Positions 34,640 to 47,079 of a stretch of 64,000 nt of DNA are shown here, piece after piece. Numbering within the stretch: position 1 is the first letter of the stretch; each line of letters begins with the position of its first letter. The notes beneath the pieces are model-generated. The model searched no databases. It saw nothing but the letters and a program-made list of their open reading frames with translations, and was not told where the DNA came from. The position numbers were made by a program, and so were the translations under genes. The stretch lies in contig JAQGEQ010000124.1 in the NCBI GenBank assembly GCA_034620365.1, positions 310,001 to 374,000 on the forward strand. The letters run 5' to 3'. This DNA comes from Pegea sp. RAD2-039 (lineage: Eukaryota > Chordata > Thaliacea > Salpida > Salpidae).

Positions 34640-37600
34640 AATGATTCAAACAAAATTTTTAGAACTGGTTCGAAAGCAAAACTCTGCAAAAAAACATTAA
34701 AGATAAATCAAACGCAGTTTCATAAGATTATGAAAAGCTGTTCTTATATAACCTTCAATTAATTACCCAACTATTATATTCATATATTACTCCATTGAAA
34801 AACTTGAAAAAAGAGCCAATAAAATTTATAAGAAATAGATTCTTAATGTAATAGTATAACTTCCGAGAAAAAATGTTATTTTGTTCTTAGCTAAGTTAAT
34901 ACAATAAGTCTTTCAGGATGTAGCTCAATTAACTGGAAAGTATGTCTTGATACAACAAGATAAAACAACAAGAACTCATTGAAGATTCATTGAAGATGAA
35001 CTCAATTTTAAACATAGAAACATTTAAATTATTTATAAGCAAAGTATATTGACTAAAAATAATTTAAAATAAATAATTAAGTTATAAATAACTTTAAATA
35101 TAAAACCAAAACCTTTAGAAATTCATAAGATTGTTATAAATATGTAATAATTGATTTAGATTAATTAATATTAAAATATGCTTTCAATTTTTCTGCTCTA
35201 ACTAAAAGTAGTTCCCGTTTGGAACATTTTCAAGTTTTTAAAAATTTAATTTTTTTTAATTTTAGTAGTACACCTTGGCAAACATGATCAAATTTAATAT
35301 AATATTATAAGTACTCAATAAAAGTAACAAATCATTTAAAAACAATTTAAATTCAGTTTCCAACCGGCTTTATTCGATAAAAATATTATTTTGACTTTAA
35401 TTTTTTGTTGCAAAAGTCATGTACAAAATGATAAAAATTTGTTTAATATTCAAACTATATACAATTAGAAGATTAAAAAAAAATTGATAACAATTAAATA
35501 TAATAAACTCAAATTAATTAAACAGCTGAATAAGGGAAAGAAATTTCGTCAAAACTCTGTTTTAATTGGTTTAACTGAGTAAAAATATTTTATACTAATC
35601 GTTATTTACTTAATAAATGAATTAAAAAAACTATTTGAACTAATTACAAATTTCCTGATAATAAGTTACTATTTAGTTGCATACAATTTACTGCTTTTAA
35701 ATATCTTTCTCGAATTTTCTAAAATAATATAACTCAGCTTTCATTTATTAAGTTTTTTAAGTATATGGATAAATTTCAGAACAATAAGTATCTTTAATTA
35801 ATAATTAATTAATAAAATCTAAACTTTTTGCCACTTGATTAAGAATCTGTTTTACAATCTCCAAATAGATTAGTTTTTAAAAGTAAATGTCTTCAAATCT
35901 ATTTTATGGTTTCAACTAATTTTTTGATATAATTCAAAAAAATCATCTCTGTAAGTTGAAAACTTTTAAAGTTAATCTGAAACCTTCAATTTATGGATAA
36001 AAATAAACTAGAAATTTACAAACATTTTTTACCAGTAAATAAACAGAGAAAGGCTGTTTTTAAAATAATTGTAAGCAATTTATTTGCAAATATACATATT
36101 TTTTTTCAGCCTAAATACTCCATTCTACTTTTCTTTAAATTTGTTTTCTAATTAGTCTCAAAAGAAACTTTAAAACTAAGAAGAAACAATTTAATCTAAG
36201 CAAATAATATCATAGATAAAATAAATACATTGAATTATACTTAAAAACAGTTGCTAAGAAAGATAAAAACAGTATTTTAACAAAAAACTCGAAATTTGAA
36301 GAAATTAATATATATTGTCATTCAATAAATATTTTTAAATGAATCAGCACTTACATAATTTTACTTAGTTAAAATTAAAAGAAACTGATAGATTTATTTA
36401 AATTGATGTTACAAAAAGTTTAAATTAAACTAATTACTAATTATTTAGTTATTATATTTACCAATACAGTATCTATACATTAAAGTTATATTTTCTAGAA
36501 TATCTAAATCTTTTATATATAAATCATCCTTAATAATTGTTTCTCTAGTTTATTATTTATTAAAATGTTCTTCTTAGTCCTGGTTTTGGGAATAATTTTA
36601 AAAAAAACTTTTAATTACTATAAATGAGTTTATTAAATGTTTAAATTAGAACTAAAAATCATTTTTACAAAATTTATGTTTGTGTGAAGTGTGTTGCTTT
36701 ACAAAAAAAATACAACAAAAATAATTTTATTATCCATGGTAATGTTTGTAGAAACTAATACTTTATTAACATAAATTTACCATTTTAGGGGAAATTATAT
36801 AAAGTAACTTTGAGTTTCTTTAAAATAAATTATAAGATGGTAAAGTGAAAGATGTTAATGTTGTTCTAAATAGCTTCTTATTCTTATATTAGTGCAGTTT
36901 CAACACATTAGTGTTTTACAACTCTTAACTACAAGTGTATAAACAACATTTTATTTTAGCTATTGCCAGTTAACTGTTATTAGATTGATCATAGATGATT
37001 CGATCTGAGTTTATGATAGTTTTAATAAATTTTATCTGTAAGTTTTTTCCAAGTATTATTAAGTGTCGTCAGTTTGATAATCTTTAGGTTGATTGAAATC
37101 AGCAATTATCTTTGCATCATTTTTACTTAATTATCGCTTTAAGAAGAAAATTATTTAATTGATAAATATAAAAATCTAAATACCTTTTACTTACATAAAT
37201 AACACTATTTGTCAATATTTCTGACAGATTTATTTTTCATCTTTTGGAGACTTTTTGTTTAACGACTTAAATTCTTATGAACCTAATGTATTTTTCTTTC
37301 CAAAAATATATTTTTAAAAATTAGAATGAACTTTGATTGATATTTTTTAACGTAAGGTTACATCTTATAGATAATCGAAGTTTAAAACAAACATCTAATT
37401 AATATTTCTTTTTATTAGATCTTTCAAACTGTATGAGGAGAAACAGCCTTTTATTAGCAATTCAAAAACATTTATTTTCTAAACAGAAATTTCTTAGAGT
37501 TTTTACAAAAATAAAATAATATTTGTGATTTAAAATCTATCTATTTCAACGTTTCTTGTAAAACTGCCGGACAAATCAAGTTAAAATGAGTTTGTTTAAA

Positions 37601-38942
37601 AGTTAGTTTGTACCTAGTACAAAAAAAAACATAAATTATTAGAAACTAATAAAATTCTTAAAATTTGTATTTAAGATTTATTCGAAAATTTGCTAGGCGT
37701 AACAGATTTAATGAAAATATTACATAAAAACGTTGACATCTTACAAATCAGAATGAAAATGAGAAGACTCAATATTAATTATCAACCACCATCAATAAAC
37801 AAGTGATAAAACTCTTTTCATACTTTGTATTATTATGCAAAAAATAACCTTTAAGTTAACAAGAAAGTTAAATAAAATAAGTTTCTATGCTTTTGTTGTT
37901 TATTAAAGATACAGAAAAACTTTCTTAAATTTTTATAAGATTCATTTATAAAAAAGAGAAATTCAAGAATTTATTTTCAATGCAGCTTAAAAACAAATGA
38001 AAACTATTTGAATAAGTAACTTCAATTTATAATATAAATAATAAGTATTATAATTATTGGTAATTTTTAAATTAAATTTTACTTAAAAGTAATAAAACAT
38101 CATTTTGCTTTGTACCAGGTAATTCTATTATTTTAATTTTAGTTTTGAAAGAAAAAACTATTTTTAATATTTCCTGAAATCTATACAAAAACTAAATTAT
38201 AAGTTCTTTCTTTTAATTATTTATAAATTTTTAAACAGAAATTTATTATTATAAACTGTAAACGGTAAGAAGATTTCAAACAGAATTTTAACAAGTTTAT
38301 AATTTTTTAAATGAAGTCAAACTATTAAAAATAATAAAACAAAATATATTTGTCATCATACAATAATTTAGTTTCATTTTTTTTAAGTAAAAGAAGTTGA
38401 AAGATTTGATTGGTTCAAAAAAGTCAAATTTGAAATTGTAATTTTAAGAACTTCTTATTTATGATAAATGAAAGTTTTTTGATTATAATTTCTTTGACTT
38501 CAGTTAGTTTAATATGAAACTGGATTAAGATTAACAAACTGAATTTATTTTTTATTTGCAAAAATTGTTTACGATCTCTTAATCTGTAGAATTTAATATT
38601 TAATTTGATATTTAATAAACTTCAGAAAACAGACTTGAAAAACTCTCATAAAAAAGTATACAAAATAATAAAAATAAACAACATTTTTTTATCATCGTAT
38701 AATTTATGAATTGATAATTACACAATAGTTAGAAATGGTTAAAAATATGACTAGTAATATATACAAACTAATATACAACAGAAAAGAAGAGTTATTTATT
38801 AGGTTTAATAAGAATTAATCATAAAGTACAAATATCCATTTAATTATTAAGAAAATAGAAACAGAAAACAATTTCAGGGTTGCCAATTACATTTTTAGAA
38901 TTCATCTTCAACCACTTTGTAAATTTCTTGCTGACTCTGATG
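34640..38942. other. Intergenic DNA: 5' flank of the 34,639 gene, then block C flank
   Basis: 34,640-36,360 has no copy in block A (deleted there). From 36,360 rightward the sequence mirrors 14,174 down to 11,536. AT-rich; no open frame or RNA gene recognised. Confidence 0.65.
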
Positions 38943-39860
38943 TTACTCACAATAATTTTCTTGATTATTATCAACTGCATCATAGATGACATTGTGAGCA
39001 ATCGGACCAACTGGTTGAGGATCAGTTGTACTGTAGTTGGTTGATGTTGATTGATTTTGTTTAGATTGATCTTCAGCAGATCCTTCCACTTGATGTCGGA
39101 TTTCATGGTCTTGTTGGATATTTTCTGTTAGAACATGGATGATTTCATCTTCAGTATCATTAACAACGAGCTCAGTTGGTTGGTTGGCTTCCAAATCGTG
39201 GCTTTCATCGATTTTATTTTCCTTACTTCGCTTATATCGCTTGTAGATAAGAAATCCCAAAATCAATACCAATACAAAAAATAAAAAAAAGAAAGCGCCG
39301 AGTGATGCACCAACCACTAGAGATGAGCTTGCTGATGAAGCTGCTGATGAATTTGCTGATGTTGTTGCTGATGTTGTTGCTGCTGAAGCTGTTGTTGAAG
39401 CTGTTGTTGATGAAATTGATTTGTTTTTAAAACATAAAAACGATGTCAAGCTGTTATCAACAGTATCATAGTAAGAATGAATTCTCTTTAAATCTCTGTT
39501 TACATAAAATACTCTCTTGTAAGATCTTTCAACTACATGTTCAGCAAATATTCTTGGTTTTATTCCATTAATAATATTCAACTAAAATGAACTTCCATCA
39601 CTCCAAAATCCAGTTCCATTTTGGACATGAAACCCGATCTGGTATTCATTTTTTGTTCTTAACTCTACATCAGAAACATTATTTTTATAGCAATCTTCCA
39701 ATTGGTCCAAAGTATCATTTAATCTCTTCTGATTGTTAATTGGAGCTAGCTCTTCACCAAATTTTTGACAGTTATTAACAGAATTGTTTGAGTTCTTTTT
39801 TCCATCAACTATTCTTACAGACAATCCATCTGTTTCATAAAACTCTTTACAAGGCTTCAT
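38943..39860 (-). pseudogene. Nonsense-mutated copy of the G4-type receptor (G10)
   Basis: Aligns from MKPCKEFYET to the C terminus with the 10,612 gene over about 305 codons. The only interruption I see is an AAG-to-TAG change: codon 93, right after WSDGSSF, is a stop (39,582-39,584). The downstream part is fully open, with the lectin-domain end, a Ser/Ala/Thr stalk of intermediate length, the membrane helix and the ITIM VIYDAV. If translated as is, it would give a 92-residue partial lectin-like domain without a membrane anchor. The acceptor (exon start 39,903) and 5' flank are intact. The loss is recent; stop-codon readthrough or RNA editing would be alternatives but nothing supports them. 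Confidence 0.9.
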
Positions 39861-41966
39861 TGTTAAATGAAAGAAGCTTTCTAGATCATTTAATAACCAA
39901 AAGCTGAAGAAGACATAAAAAATGAAGAACAGTTAGTCTAATACCTTATATTAAAGGTCAAAAAGTTGCTTTGAAATGAACTTTGAATATTTAACCTGCC
40001 ATAATTGACAATTCTATTTTTAAAGCTAAAATATTTTAAATATTTACTGGATTTTCGGTTTTTCAATTTTAAACAATAAATATGTCATGACTTAAAATAA
40101 AAATTAAATAATTGCTTAACAAGCAAATATTTATTGGTTGTAAATAATTGTAAACATAATAATAACAATATATAATGATTTTAATATTAGTTATAAATAT
40201 AATTACTGTAATAAATGACTAACATAATAACTAAAATCAAATTCTATTCTGTCTGTAGCTGACTTTAAGTATCACGTTTTCGATGTTTTATTACAATTAC
40301 CTGAAAATTGTTTCTTTATAACAAACAAAAACGACTCAATTCAGAATAATGCAAGAGTACAAGAACAAGCAGACTTATATTTAAGCAAATTATCATGATT
40401 AACTAAACTATTTGAAGTTAAAACTTATTTGAAATTGTTTCAATACTTTTTACAGCAAAATACTTTTCAATTTTTTATAAACTTTCTGAACTTTCAACAT
40501 TGTTGGAATAAAAATAGACAGATTATTAATAGTAAAATGAATCTAGATATTTCATTTAAATATTTATTAAACATAAACTCCTTATATAGAATGATTTAAT
40601 AGAACATCTTAAGGAATCTTTCATGCTTAGAAATAGTTTTTTGAATAATTTCTTTTCTAAACTAAATTTTTATATTTTTATTCTACTGAACCAAATTTTT
40701 TAAATAATGAAAACAATTTCTATTAATCTTAACTCAATTTATAAAATTGTGAATTCATTTCAGTTAAATGTAGAAATAACTTCTTTGCATTTACTAATCA
40801 GTTCTAAATATCTTTTACAAAATTGATTCTGTCAATAATTAAACAATCCTATATTAAAATCACCTTATAAACAAAATATAAGTAAATTTTTCTTAAAGAA
40901 ATGTTTATAACTATTTCAGTATAAAAGCCAAGTATTATAAAAAGGAAATTATAATCAAAAAACAAACATAGAAAAAATTTCATTTGATATCTGCAGTTTT
41001 TATACTTATAGTTGTTTTTACTTAGATGTTACTTTCAATTTGAAATCCAATAAACATAAAAGTAACTAAATATTTACAAAATATTGAAAAAACTTTAGAA
41101 TAAACTTATAAAGATAACCAGATAACATTTATGTTGAAAATTAAAATGTTTATTATTAACAGTATTTTAACAGCCAAAACACAAATAATAGTTTTTTAAT
41201 AAACTCACCAAATGCTTTTTATTTCAATTTCTCTTAGATACGTCTTACATCTTGACTCAAAAATATAAAAAATTTTAAACAAATTAAGCTAAGCTTAAAA
41301 TATTTTAAAATAATAAAATATATTTAAATTCATTGATTTATAAAAAAAAACGAATTTTTTCACGAAATTTAAAACTTAAACAATTTATATAACAAAGTTT
41401 AAAATTAACAAAGATTATTTAACTTAAAATTTTTTCAATACTAAAATTTTTTAGATTTTAGCATAAAATTTCATCTCATCACTAAATTGTATCTTTGATT
41501 TGTAATTGCTATAATTTTTCCGATTTATTTTACTATTAGTTAAAAGCTTGATAAAACATTTAGTATAACTTTTTAGGCCTTTACAATATTACAGATATAT
41601 AATAATTTACGAATTAAGAAATTACAAAATATTTGATTATCAATTAACTAAACAGGAGAAATCAAAAGTTTTTAGAAAACTAAATCATGTAAAATTAATT
41701 TAAAAATTCTTGACCATATTATTATTTAAATTAAATTTCAGATTAAAGTAAATCAATTTTATTATAAGAGATATAGTTTGTGTTTACCTCGTATTTTTCT
41801 AAATAAATTCTGTGACTAATTTCTAATATTTGAAAAATTAAAATAACTTTTAACAAAACACTTTATTCAGAATTTTTAGAAAACAAAAAAAATATAGAAA
41901 TTATAAAATTAGTAAAACAGAAAACAAAACTGAAGTGAACAACTAGAAAGTTTTTAAATTGAAAGC
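39861..41966. other. Intergenic DNA of block C
   Basis: Mirrors 8,122-10,611 and matches 27,634-30,518 directly, apart from the replaced segment at 41,455-41,693. No gene. Confidence 0.65.
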
Positions 41967-42213
41967 TTACACTTGTGTTTCACTTCGTGTTTTTCGACTT
42001 TTATCAACCACAGCATATACAACATCTTGATTAACAGTTGGTTGAGAACCAGTTGTTTTCTTCTCACTTCGTGTTGGTTGAGAATGGTTAGATTGAAGAC
42101 CAGAAGATTTTACAGATTCATTTCTAGTTAGATCATATATCGCTTCTTGATCTTCAAATTGAACAGAAGTATCAGTATAATCATATTGACTATTTTTGAT
42201 AGAATGATCATCA
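41967..42213 (-). pseudogene. 3' fragment of a G3/G8-type receptor gene
   Basis: About 82 codons matching the last residues of the 7,048 and 31,586 genes, from DDHSIKNSQYDY to the stop, including YDYT, YDLT and the terminal ITIM VVYAVV. Homology stops at 42,213, where the sequence switches to one that is also found at 50,373. The frame is otherwise intact, with F for Q/P in SVxFEDQ. It has no start, promoter, ectodomain or membrane helix. Confidence 0.9.
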
Positions 42214-42219
42214 TCAAAC

Positions 42220-45200
42220 TAATTTTGTTCTTTTAACAATTTAATCAGAAGTTTATGTAATACTGTAAACAAACTTCTGTCAAAATAGATTTAGACTTTG
42301 AATAGCTTTATTGTATATAAGATCACATTTACACATAAGACTGAATTTTAAAAATCATTTAAATTTTATTTCTCAAAAAGTAAATGTATAAATATAAAAT
42401 TATCATATAATTGTTTATTTAAAATCATTCTATGAATACTTTGTTAAAAACTTTTAAAATTTCTAAAAAATAATTTTTCTTTGTGAATTTCAAAATATTT
42501 CAAGAAAAATTAAAATTATTATTCTAATGTATTTTGTTGGGAACCAAATTAAGAAGTTTTTGAAAATTGTCTTAATCAATTTTACAAAATCTTCTAGTTT
42601 TTAGAAATAAGTAATAATTAATTGACTTAAAACAACACAAAAAGTAATTCATAATATCTTATTGAAGCTTCAAATAACTTTTTTAACAGAATTATTTTTT
42701 AAATTTCTTTTCAGCAATTAACAATAATAAAATAATGTTAGCAAACAAAAACAAGTTGATATAAAAGTTTCAATAATTTCAGTTTTAATCAATAAACTTT
42801 AAATATTTACAGTTGAGTATTTACAATTGAAAACGGAACTCAAAGACATCTTTCATACAACATTTAATGAGATGTTTAAATGAAACAAAATGGCTTTTTC
42901 TTAAAAAAATATTTTTCTGTTTATTTCAATCAACACAAAATAGAATAACTATAAAGATCACTTCTTGCTAATCAACTCTCAATTATATAGGTTGTAAGTT
43001 ACAAATTCAACAGATCTTGTAGCAAATATGGTGAAGTAGATAAGATAAAAAAGAATCAGGTAGTATTTTGTACAAACACTCGACTACAATTCAATGCTTC
43101 CAACTTCATACCATCCATTCAATACCTCCTAGCGGGTTGATTAAAGTCTCACGTCACAACACTCATCTCTCTTCTTGACTAAGATGAAAAGTAATGAAAA
43201 AGAGTCTACTGATTTAGAAGAAGAATCAAATGTGTCTTCGGAGTTTGCAAATAATAACACAAGTTAACCAGGATTAGTAAATGCCAAAGAGATCAATTAG
43301 TATTTTTAAGATAAAGTAAAAATTGTATAAAATCAAACGTAGACACAAACTATTACGTTTCACTTCTATAATTTCTAACAATTTTGTTCTTTGACTTTAA
43401 AAGTAATTATTTATATAAGTAATAAAAATCTTTAAATATTAAATTGGTGAAAATGGAAATTAAAAATTGAATATGAAAGTTATTTCTTCATCTGCAGCAA
43501 AATACCAAAAAATGAAATCAATAAACAAAAAATTGTTTAAATTTTCTGATTCATGTTTCATACTAGTTGTATATAGTTTTTATCGACTTACTAAAACTGT
43601 TTATGGACCACAGGTTGTAGGACAATATTGAATTTAGATGGACCATTAGTTGACTGATGATCGATTGTTTTCAAATTAATTTCTTTCACTTAATTGAATA
43701 TAATTTTAAAAATAACAGAATTTCTAATCGTAAATCATACTTTAATTTATAATTATTAAATATTTACAAATCTATAAAGTTAGAAATAGTTTCAAAGTAA
43801 GTTGGATAATTCTTTCTAATAAAATCTGTATAAATTTGTATATTATTATTTTCGATAATACTGTTTTATTTTATTATGGAAATTATCACAATATATAAGA
43901 TGTAAATAACAAAAACGTCTATAATAGATAAGATTTAAAAATGTTTTTGTCGTGCAAAAGAGATGAAAGAATTTGGTTTTGCTAGCAAAAGTTTAGATGT
44001 AATTTTAAAATATTAAATATTAGAGTTTTCAAAAATAGTGGTTTATGTTTTAATAGTCATTTATAGTTTTAACTCAATAACTAGCAAAAAAACCAAATAA
44101 TTAACAATCAAATTATCACTCTTATTGAATATATTAGCCACAAAAAGTAAACAAATTTCATTTATGTTTGAAAGTTTAAAATAAATCTGTTTAATGTTTT
44201 GGAAAGCATGTAAGATCAGAAAATCCACAACAAAGTTATTTTAGATGAACTTTCGAATGTTTACAAATCTATTTATTTTGCTTTTGAGTTGAAATATGAA
44301 AGTAAAAGTAGTTTTATTTCTTATCATAAGATTAAACTAATATTAAATTAAAACTGCTGTTATTCGTTACAAATAGATAAATGAAAAAAATAATTTTTTC
44401 CATCTGATCATTTTTGTTTAAACAGTTTTGAATGAGAATAACAAAACTTGTTATTTGTTTTGAAATAAAACCAATATGAAACATATTTATTCTATATATT
44501 TATTTCTTTATTTTTTAATATTAGTTTCAGTTATATAATACAAAAACTTTCCTGTTCAACATTTAATCAGCTGAGCTTAAAAGTAAATTATAAAAATGTT
44601 CAATTGTTTTTTTTCAAATAATATTAGAATGTATTTACTTTAATTTTACCCAAAAATACACAATTTGAATTTACAATGTATATTCTAATGTTTCCAAACT
44701 AAAAACTTTAAATGAATATTTCTAAATCAAATGTTTTTGTGTAAATCTTTTTAATTATTTTACTTTTTAAGTCTTTTATAAGTAAATATAATAAAGCATT
44801 TTCATCAAATATTAGATTTAATTTTTTGATAAATGAATAATTTTGAAACTGCTTTAGTTGTAATACAATAAAGTTAGTTTTACTAAATACTGGAAACAGT
44901 TTGTTTAAATTCAATTTTTCTTTGTAAAGAAATAATTTTAAGATTTTGACCAAGAAAATCAAAACAAATAAGAAATTGAAAACTGTTATTGTTTTTAAAA
45001 GTTCAGTTGGTTTGTATTCCTAAATATGAATAAGAAGTTTTAATGAAAAACTTGATATTCACAGTTTTGTTTCATATTTTAATTATTTATGATAGTTAAT
45101 ATATAAAATAACAATTCCATTTACTGGTAAGTAACTTCCTAAGGATTACTAGAAGCAAGTTGCACTTTACTTTTGTTTTGTTTTTCAAATTTAAAACAAA

Positions 45201-46143
45201 ACCAACTTTTATTAGTTAGTTGATTTTTCATAAACTAAATCAAAAACATTGTTGTTATAACTTTTTCTCTTTGCAAAATAATCTAATTAGATTTACTAAT
45301 AATACATTTCAAATATTTGAAACATATTTTTTTATCAAAATCATCTTATTTTTGTGAAAGTTCAGTTTTACAGCTTTTAACTTATTTTAAGTCTTTAAAT
45401 GTTTATACACAAGAATTACAAATACAAAGATAAAAAAACTTTGATTCGATTGGTCTTATTAAATATTTGAAAATACTTTTTTATTTTATTGTATATACAG
45501 AAGTAAATATAAAAGTAGCATATTTCAGATTATTTCTAACTAAGTACTGATGACTCTTTTAATACAACATCAATTTAAATGAGCTTCCAAAGCAAATTGT
45601 TTTAGATAATTGATGATAAATAAACGCATTTACCCATTTTAAAGAAGTTGAAAAATAAATAAACTTTTCTTTTTAACTAATGTTATGTGTTTATTCATTA
45701 TAAACAGTTCAAAACATTAAATTTAATATTGGACTTTTGCTATTTTTCAAAAAGTTTTTTTAAAATGTTTAGCATTTTGTAATTTCAACAGTTTTGTAAT
45801 CTTTTTAATAATCTTTTTAGTATTATCATGCTAAATTAAAGATTTTTCAAAACTACTTCAAAACGTAATAAAATATCTAAAATATTTGATTGAAACTTAA
45901 TATAAACATAAAGAGAAAATATGAGAGATATCATTTTACTTTTGATTATATTCCACAAAACTATTTTCAGCTTAAATATTACTTAATTACAGATATCATT
46001 TATCATTTGGGTTGTTAAATAGCAAAATAATAAGAACTAACAATTAACAAAACAATGTATCATTTAAAACTAAAACTTTCAGTAAAATAGAAAGGATAAC
46101 TGAAGTGAGGAGACGGAAAAGTAGAAGATTTGAAATCAACTTT
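42220..46143. other. Long AT-rich spacer, first duplicate
   Basis: No receptor gene. A less AT-rich patch at 43,060-43,275 contains a 27-codon acidic open frame (43,190-43,270, reading K-S-N-E-K-E-S-T-D). In the second copy (51,230-51,420) its ATG is ATA but the frame remains open. A small exon or an old repeat are both possible. Nothing else recognised. Confidence 0.5.
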
Positions 46144-47079
46144 TCACACTTGTGTTTGGCTATGCTTCTTTTCACTATACTTTTTTCGACTTTTATCAAT
46201 CACTGCATAGATAGCATTTGGATACGCTTGGCTAGTGATTGGTCGATGGTAACCTTGTTGATCTACATCAGAAGTGGATTGGTAATCAATAGGAGCTTTT
46301 ATAGCATCTTGAGGAAGACTGTATACTTCATCAAACTCTTCAATAGGGACATTGACAGTGGCGCAATCAGCGTTATCAACCACAAGCTCAGTTGGTTGTT
46401 TAGGATCCACAGCGACAGAATAGTTCAAGGACTTCTTGTAATTCTTCTTATTAACTTTCGTTTTGTAGCAAAGAAGTACAATGACTATGACGAGGATAGA
46501 GATAATCACAATGAGTATAATTTGTAGTGTTGGGAAGAATGATGATTCAGAAGTCTCACAATTAGTTGCAATTGTTGGTTCATACTTCTGTATCAATGTC
46601 TTCATGATCTCAGTTGTAGTTGTAGGAGCTGGCTTACTCTTAGAGCAGAGAAATGAAAGATCAGAATCATCATTATTAACCGATTTAAATTGAACTCCGT
46701 GAAAATCACCTTTATCTATAAAAAAAGTATTTCCATCAGATGAAGGAAGTACGCCATTTTCAAACAAAGATTTTTGCTCATCAACATCCAGTGGTGATCC
46801 ATCACTCCAAGAACCAGTTCCATTTTGGAAATTAAGCCCAACTCTAAACATATTCCACATTCTGTATTCTACTTCAAGAGTTCGAATACCATGAACATCA
46901 GTCTTGTAGCAATTATCCAAATGATCCAAAGTATCATTTAATCTCTTCTGATTGTTGATCGCAGCGAGCTTTTCACCAAACTGATGACAATAATCAACAG
47001 AATCCTTCCAATTCTTTTTAGAATCGTCGACCCGAAGAAGCAAACCATCTGACTCATAATGATACTTACAAGTGTCCAT
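46144..47079 (-). CDS. C-type-lectin-like receptor, Cys for first tail Tyr (G11)
   Basis: 311 residues, one exon. Lectin-like domain: Cys4, Cys31, Cys57, Cys145; 'FGEKLAAINN' (34-43); NGT at 86; WSDG at 91-94. Short Thr stalk, then a long Ile/Val-rich membrane helix (about 182-205) that ends in LLCYK, unlike the other subfamilies. In the tail the YATI site of relatives reads CATV (Tyr to Cys at 239), YSLP (253) takes the second place, and AIYAVI (289-294) is a near-ITIM with Ala at the -2 position, followed by DKSRKKYSEKK. TTCGTTTACAG with exon start at 47,113; an in-frame TAA 10 codons downstream of it, before the ATG, excludes an upstream signal peptide in this frame. Tandem partner: 54,299-55,234. 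Confidence 0.86.
   Translation of the reverse strand: MDTCKYHYESDGLLLRVDDSKKNWKDSVDYCHQFGEKLAAINNQKRLNDTLDHLDNCYKTDVHGIRTLEVEYRMWNMFRVGLNFQNGTGSWSDGSPLDVDEQKSLFENGVLPSSDGNTFFIDKGDFHGVQFKSVNNDDSDLSFLCSKSKPAPTTTTEIMKTLIQKYEPTIATNCETSESSFFPTLQIILIVIISILVIVIVLLCYKTKVNKKNYKKSLNYSVAVDPKQPTELVVDNADCATVNVPIEEFDEVYSLPQDAIKAPIDYQSTSDVDQQGYHRPITSQAYPNAIYAVIDKSRKKYSEKKHSQTQV

Larger units (their letters stand above)
36360..42213 (-). repeat. Block C of the segmental duplication (-)
   Basis: Third copy of the block, inverted relative to A. It starts where block A breaks (14,174) and ends inside a receptor gene at 42,213, where an unrelated tandem duplication begins. Between 41,455 and 41,693 about 240 bases replace roughly 1 kb present in block B (29,230-30,238). 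Both of its gene copies are damaged. Confidence 0.85.

Noticed and set aside
44708..44962. 84-codon minus-strand frame
   Set aside because: Composition is that of random AT-rich DNA. The duplicate region (about 52,860-53,115) does not support it as a conserved protein, and no splice or start context was seen.
46105..46527. 140-codon plus-strand frame opposite G11 (and its copy at 54,260-54,682)
   Set aside because: It is antisense to the receptor tail and membrane helix. Its conservation follows from the conservation of the receptor frame and the recent duplication.
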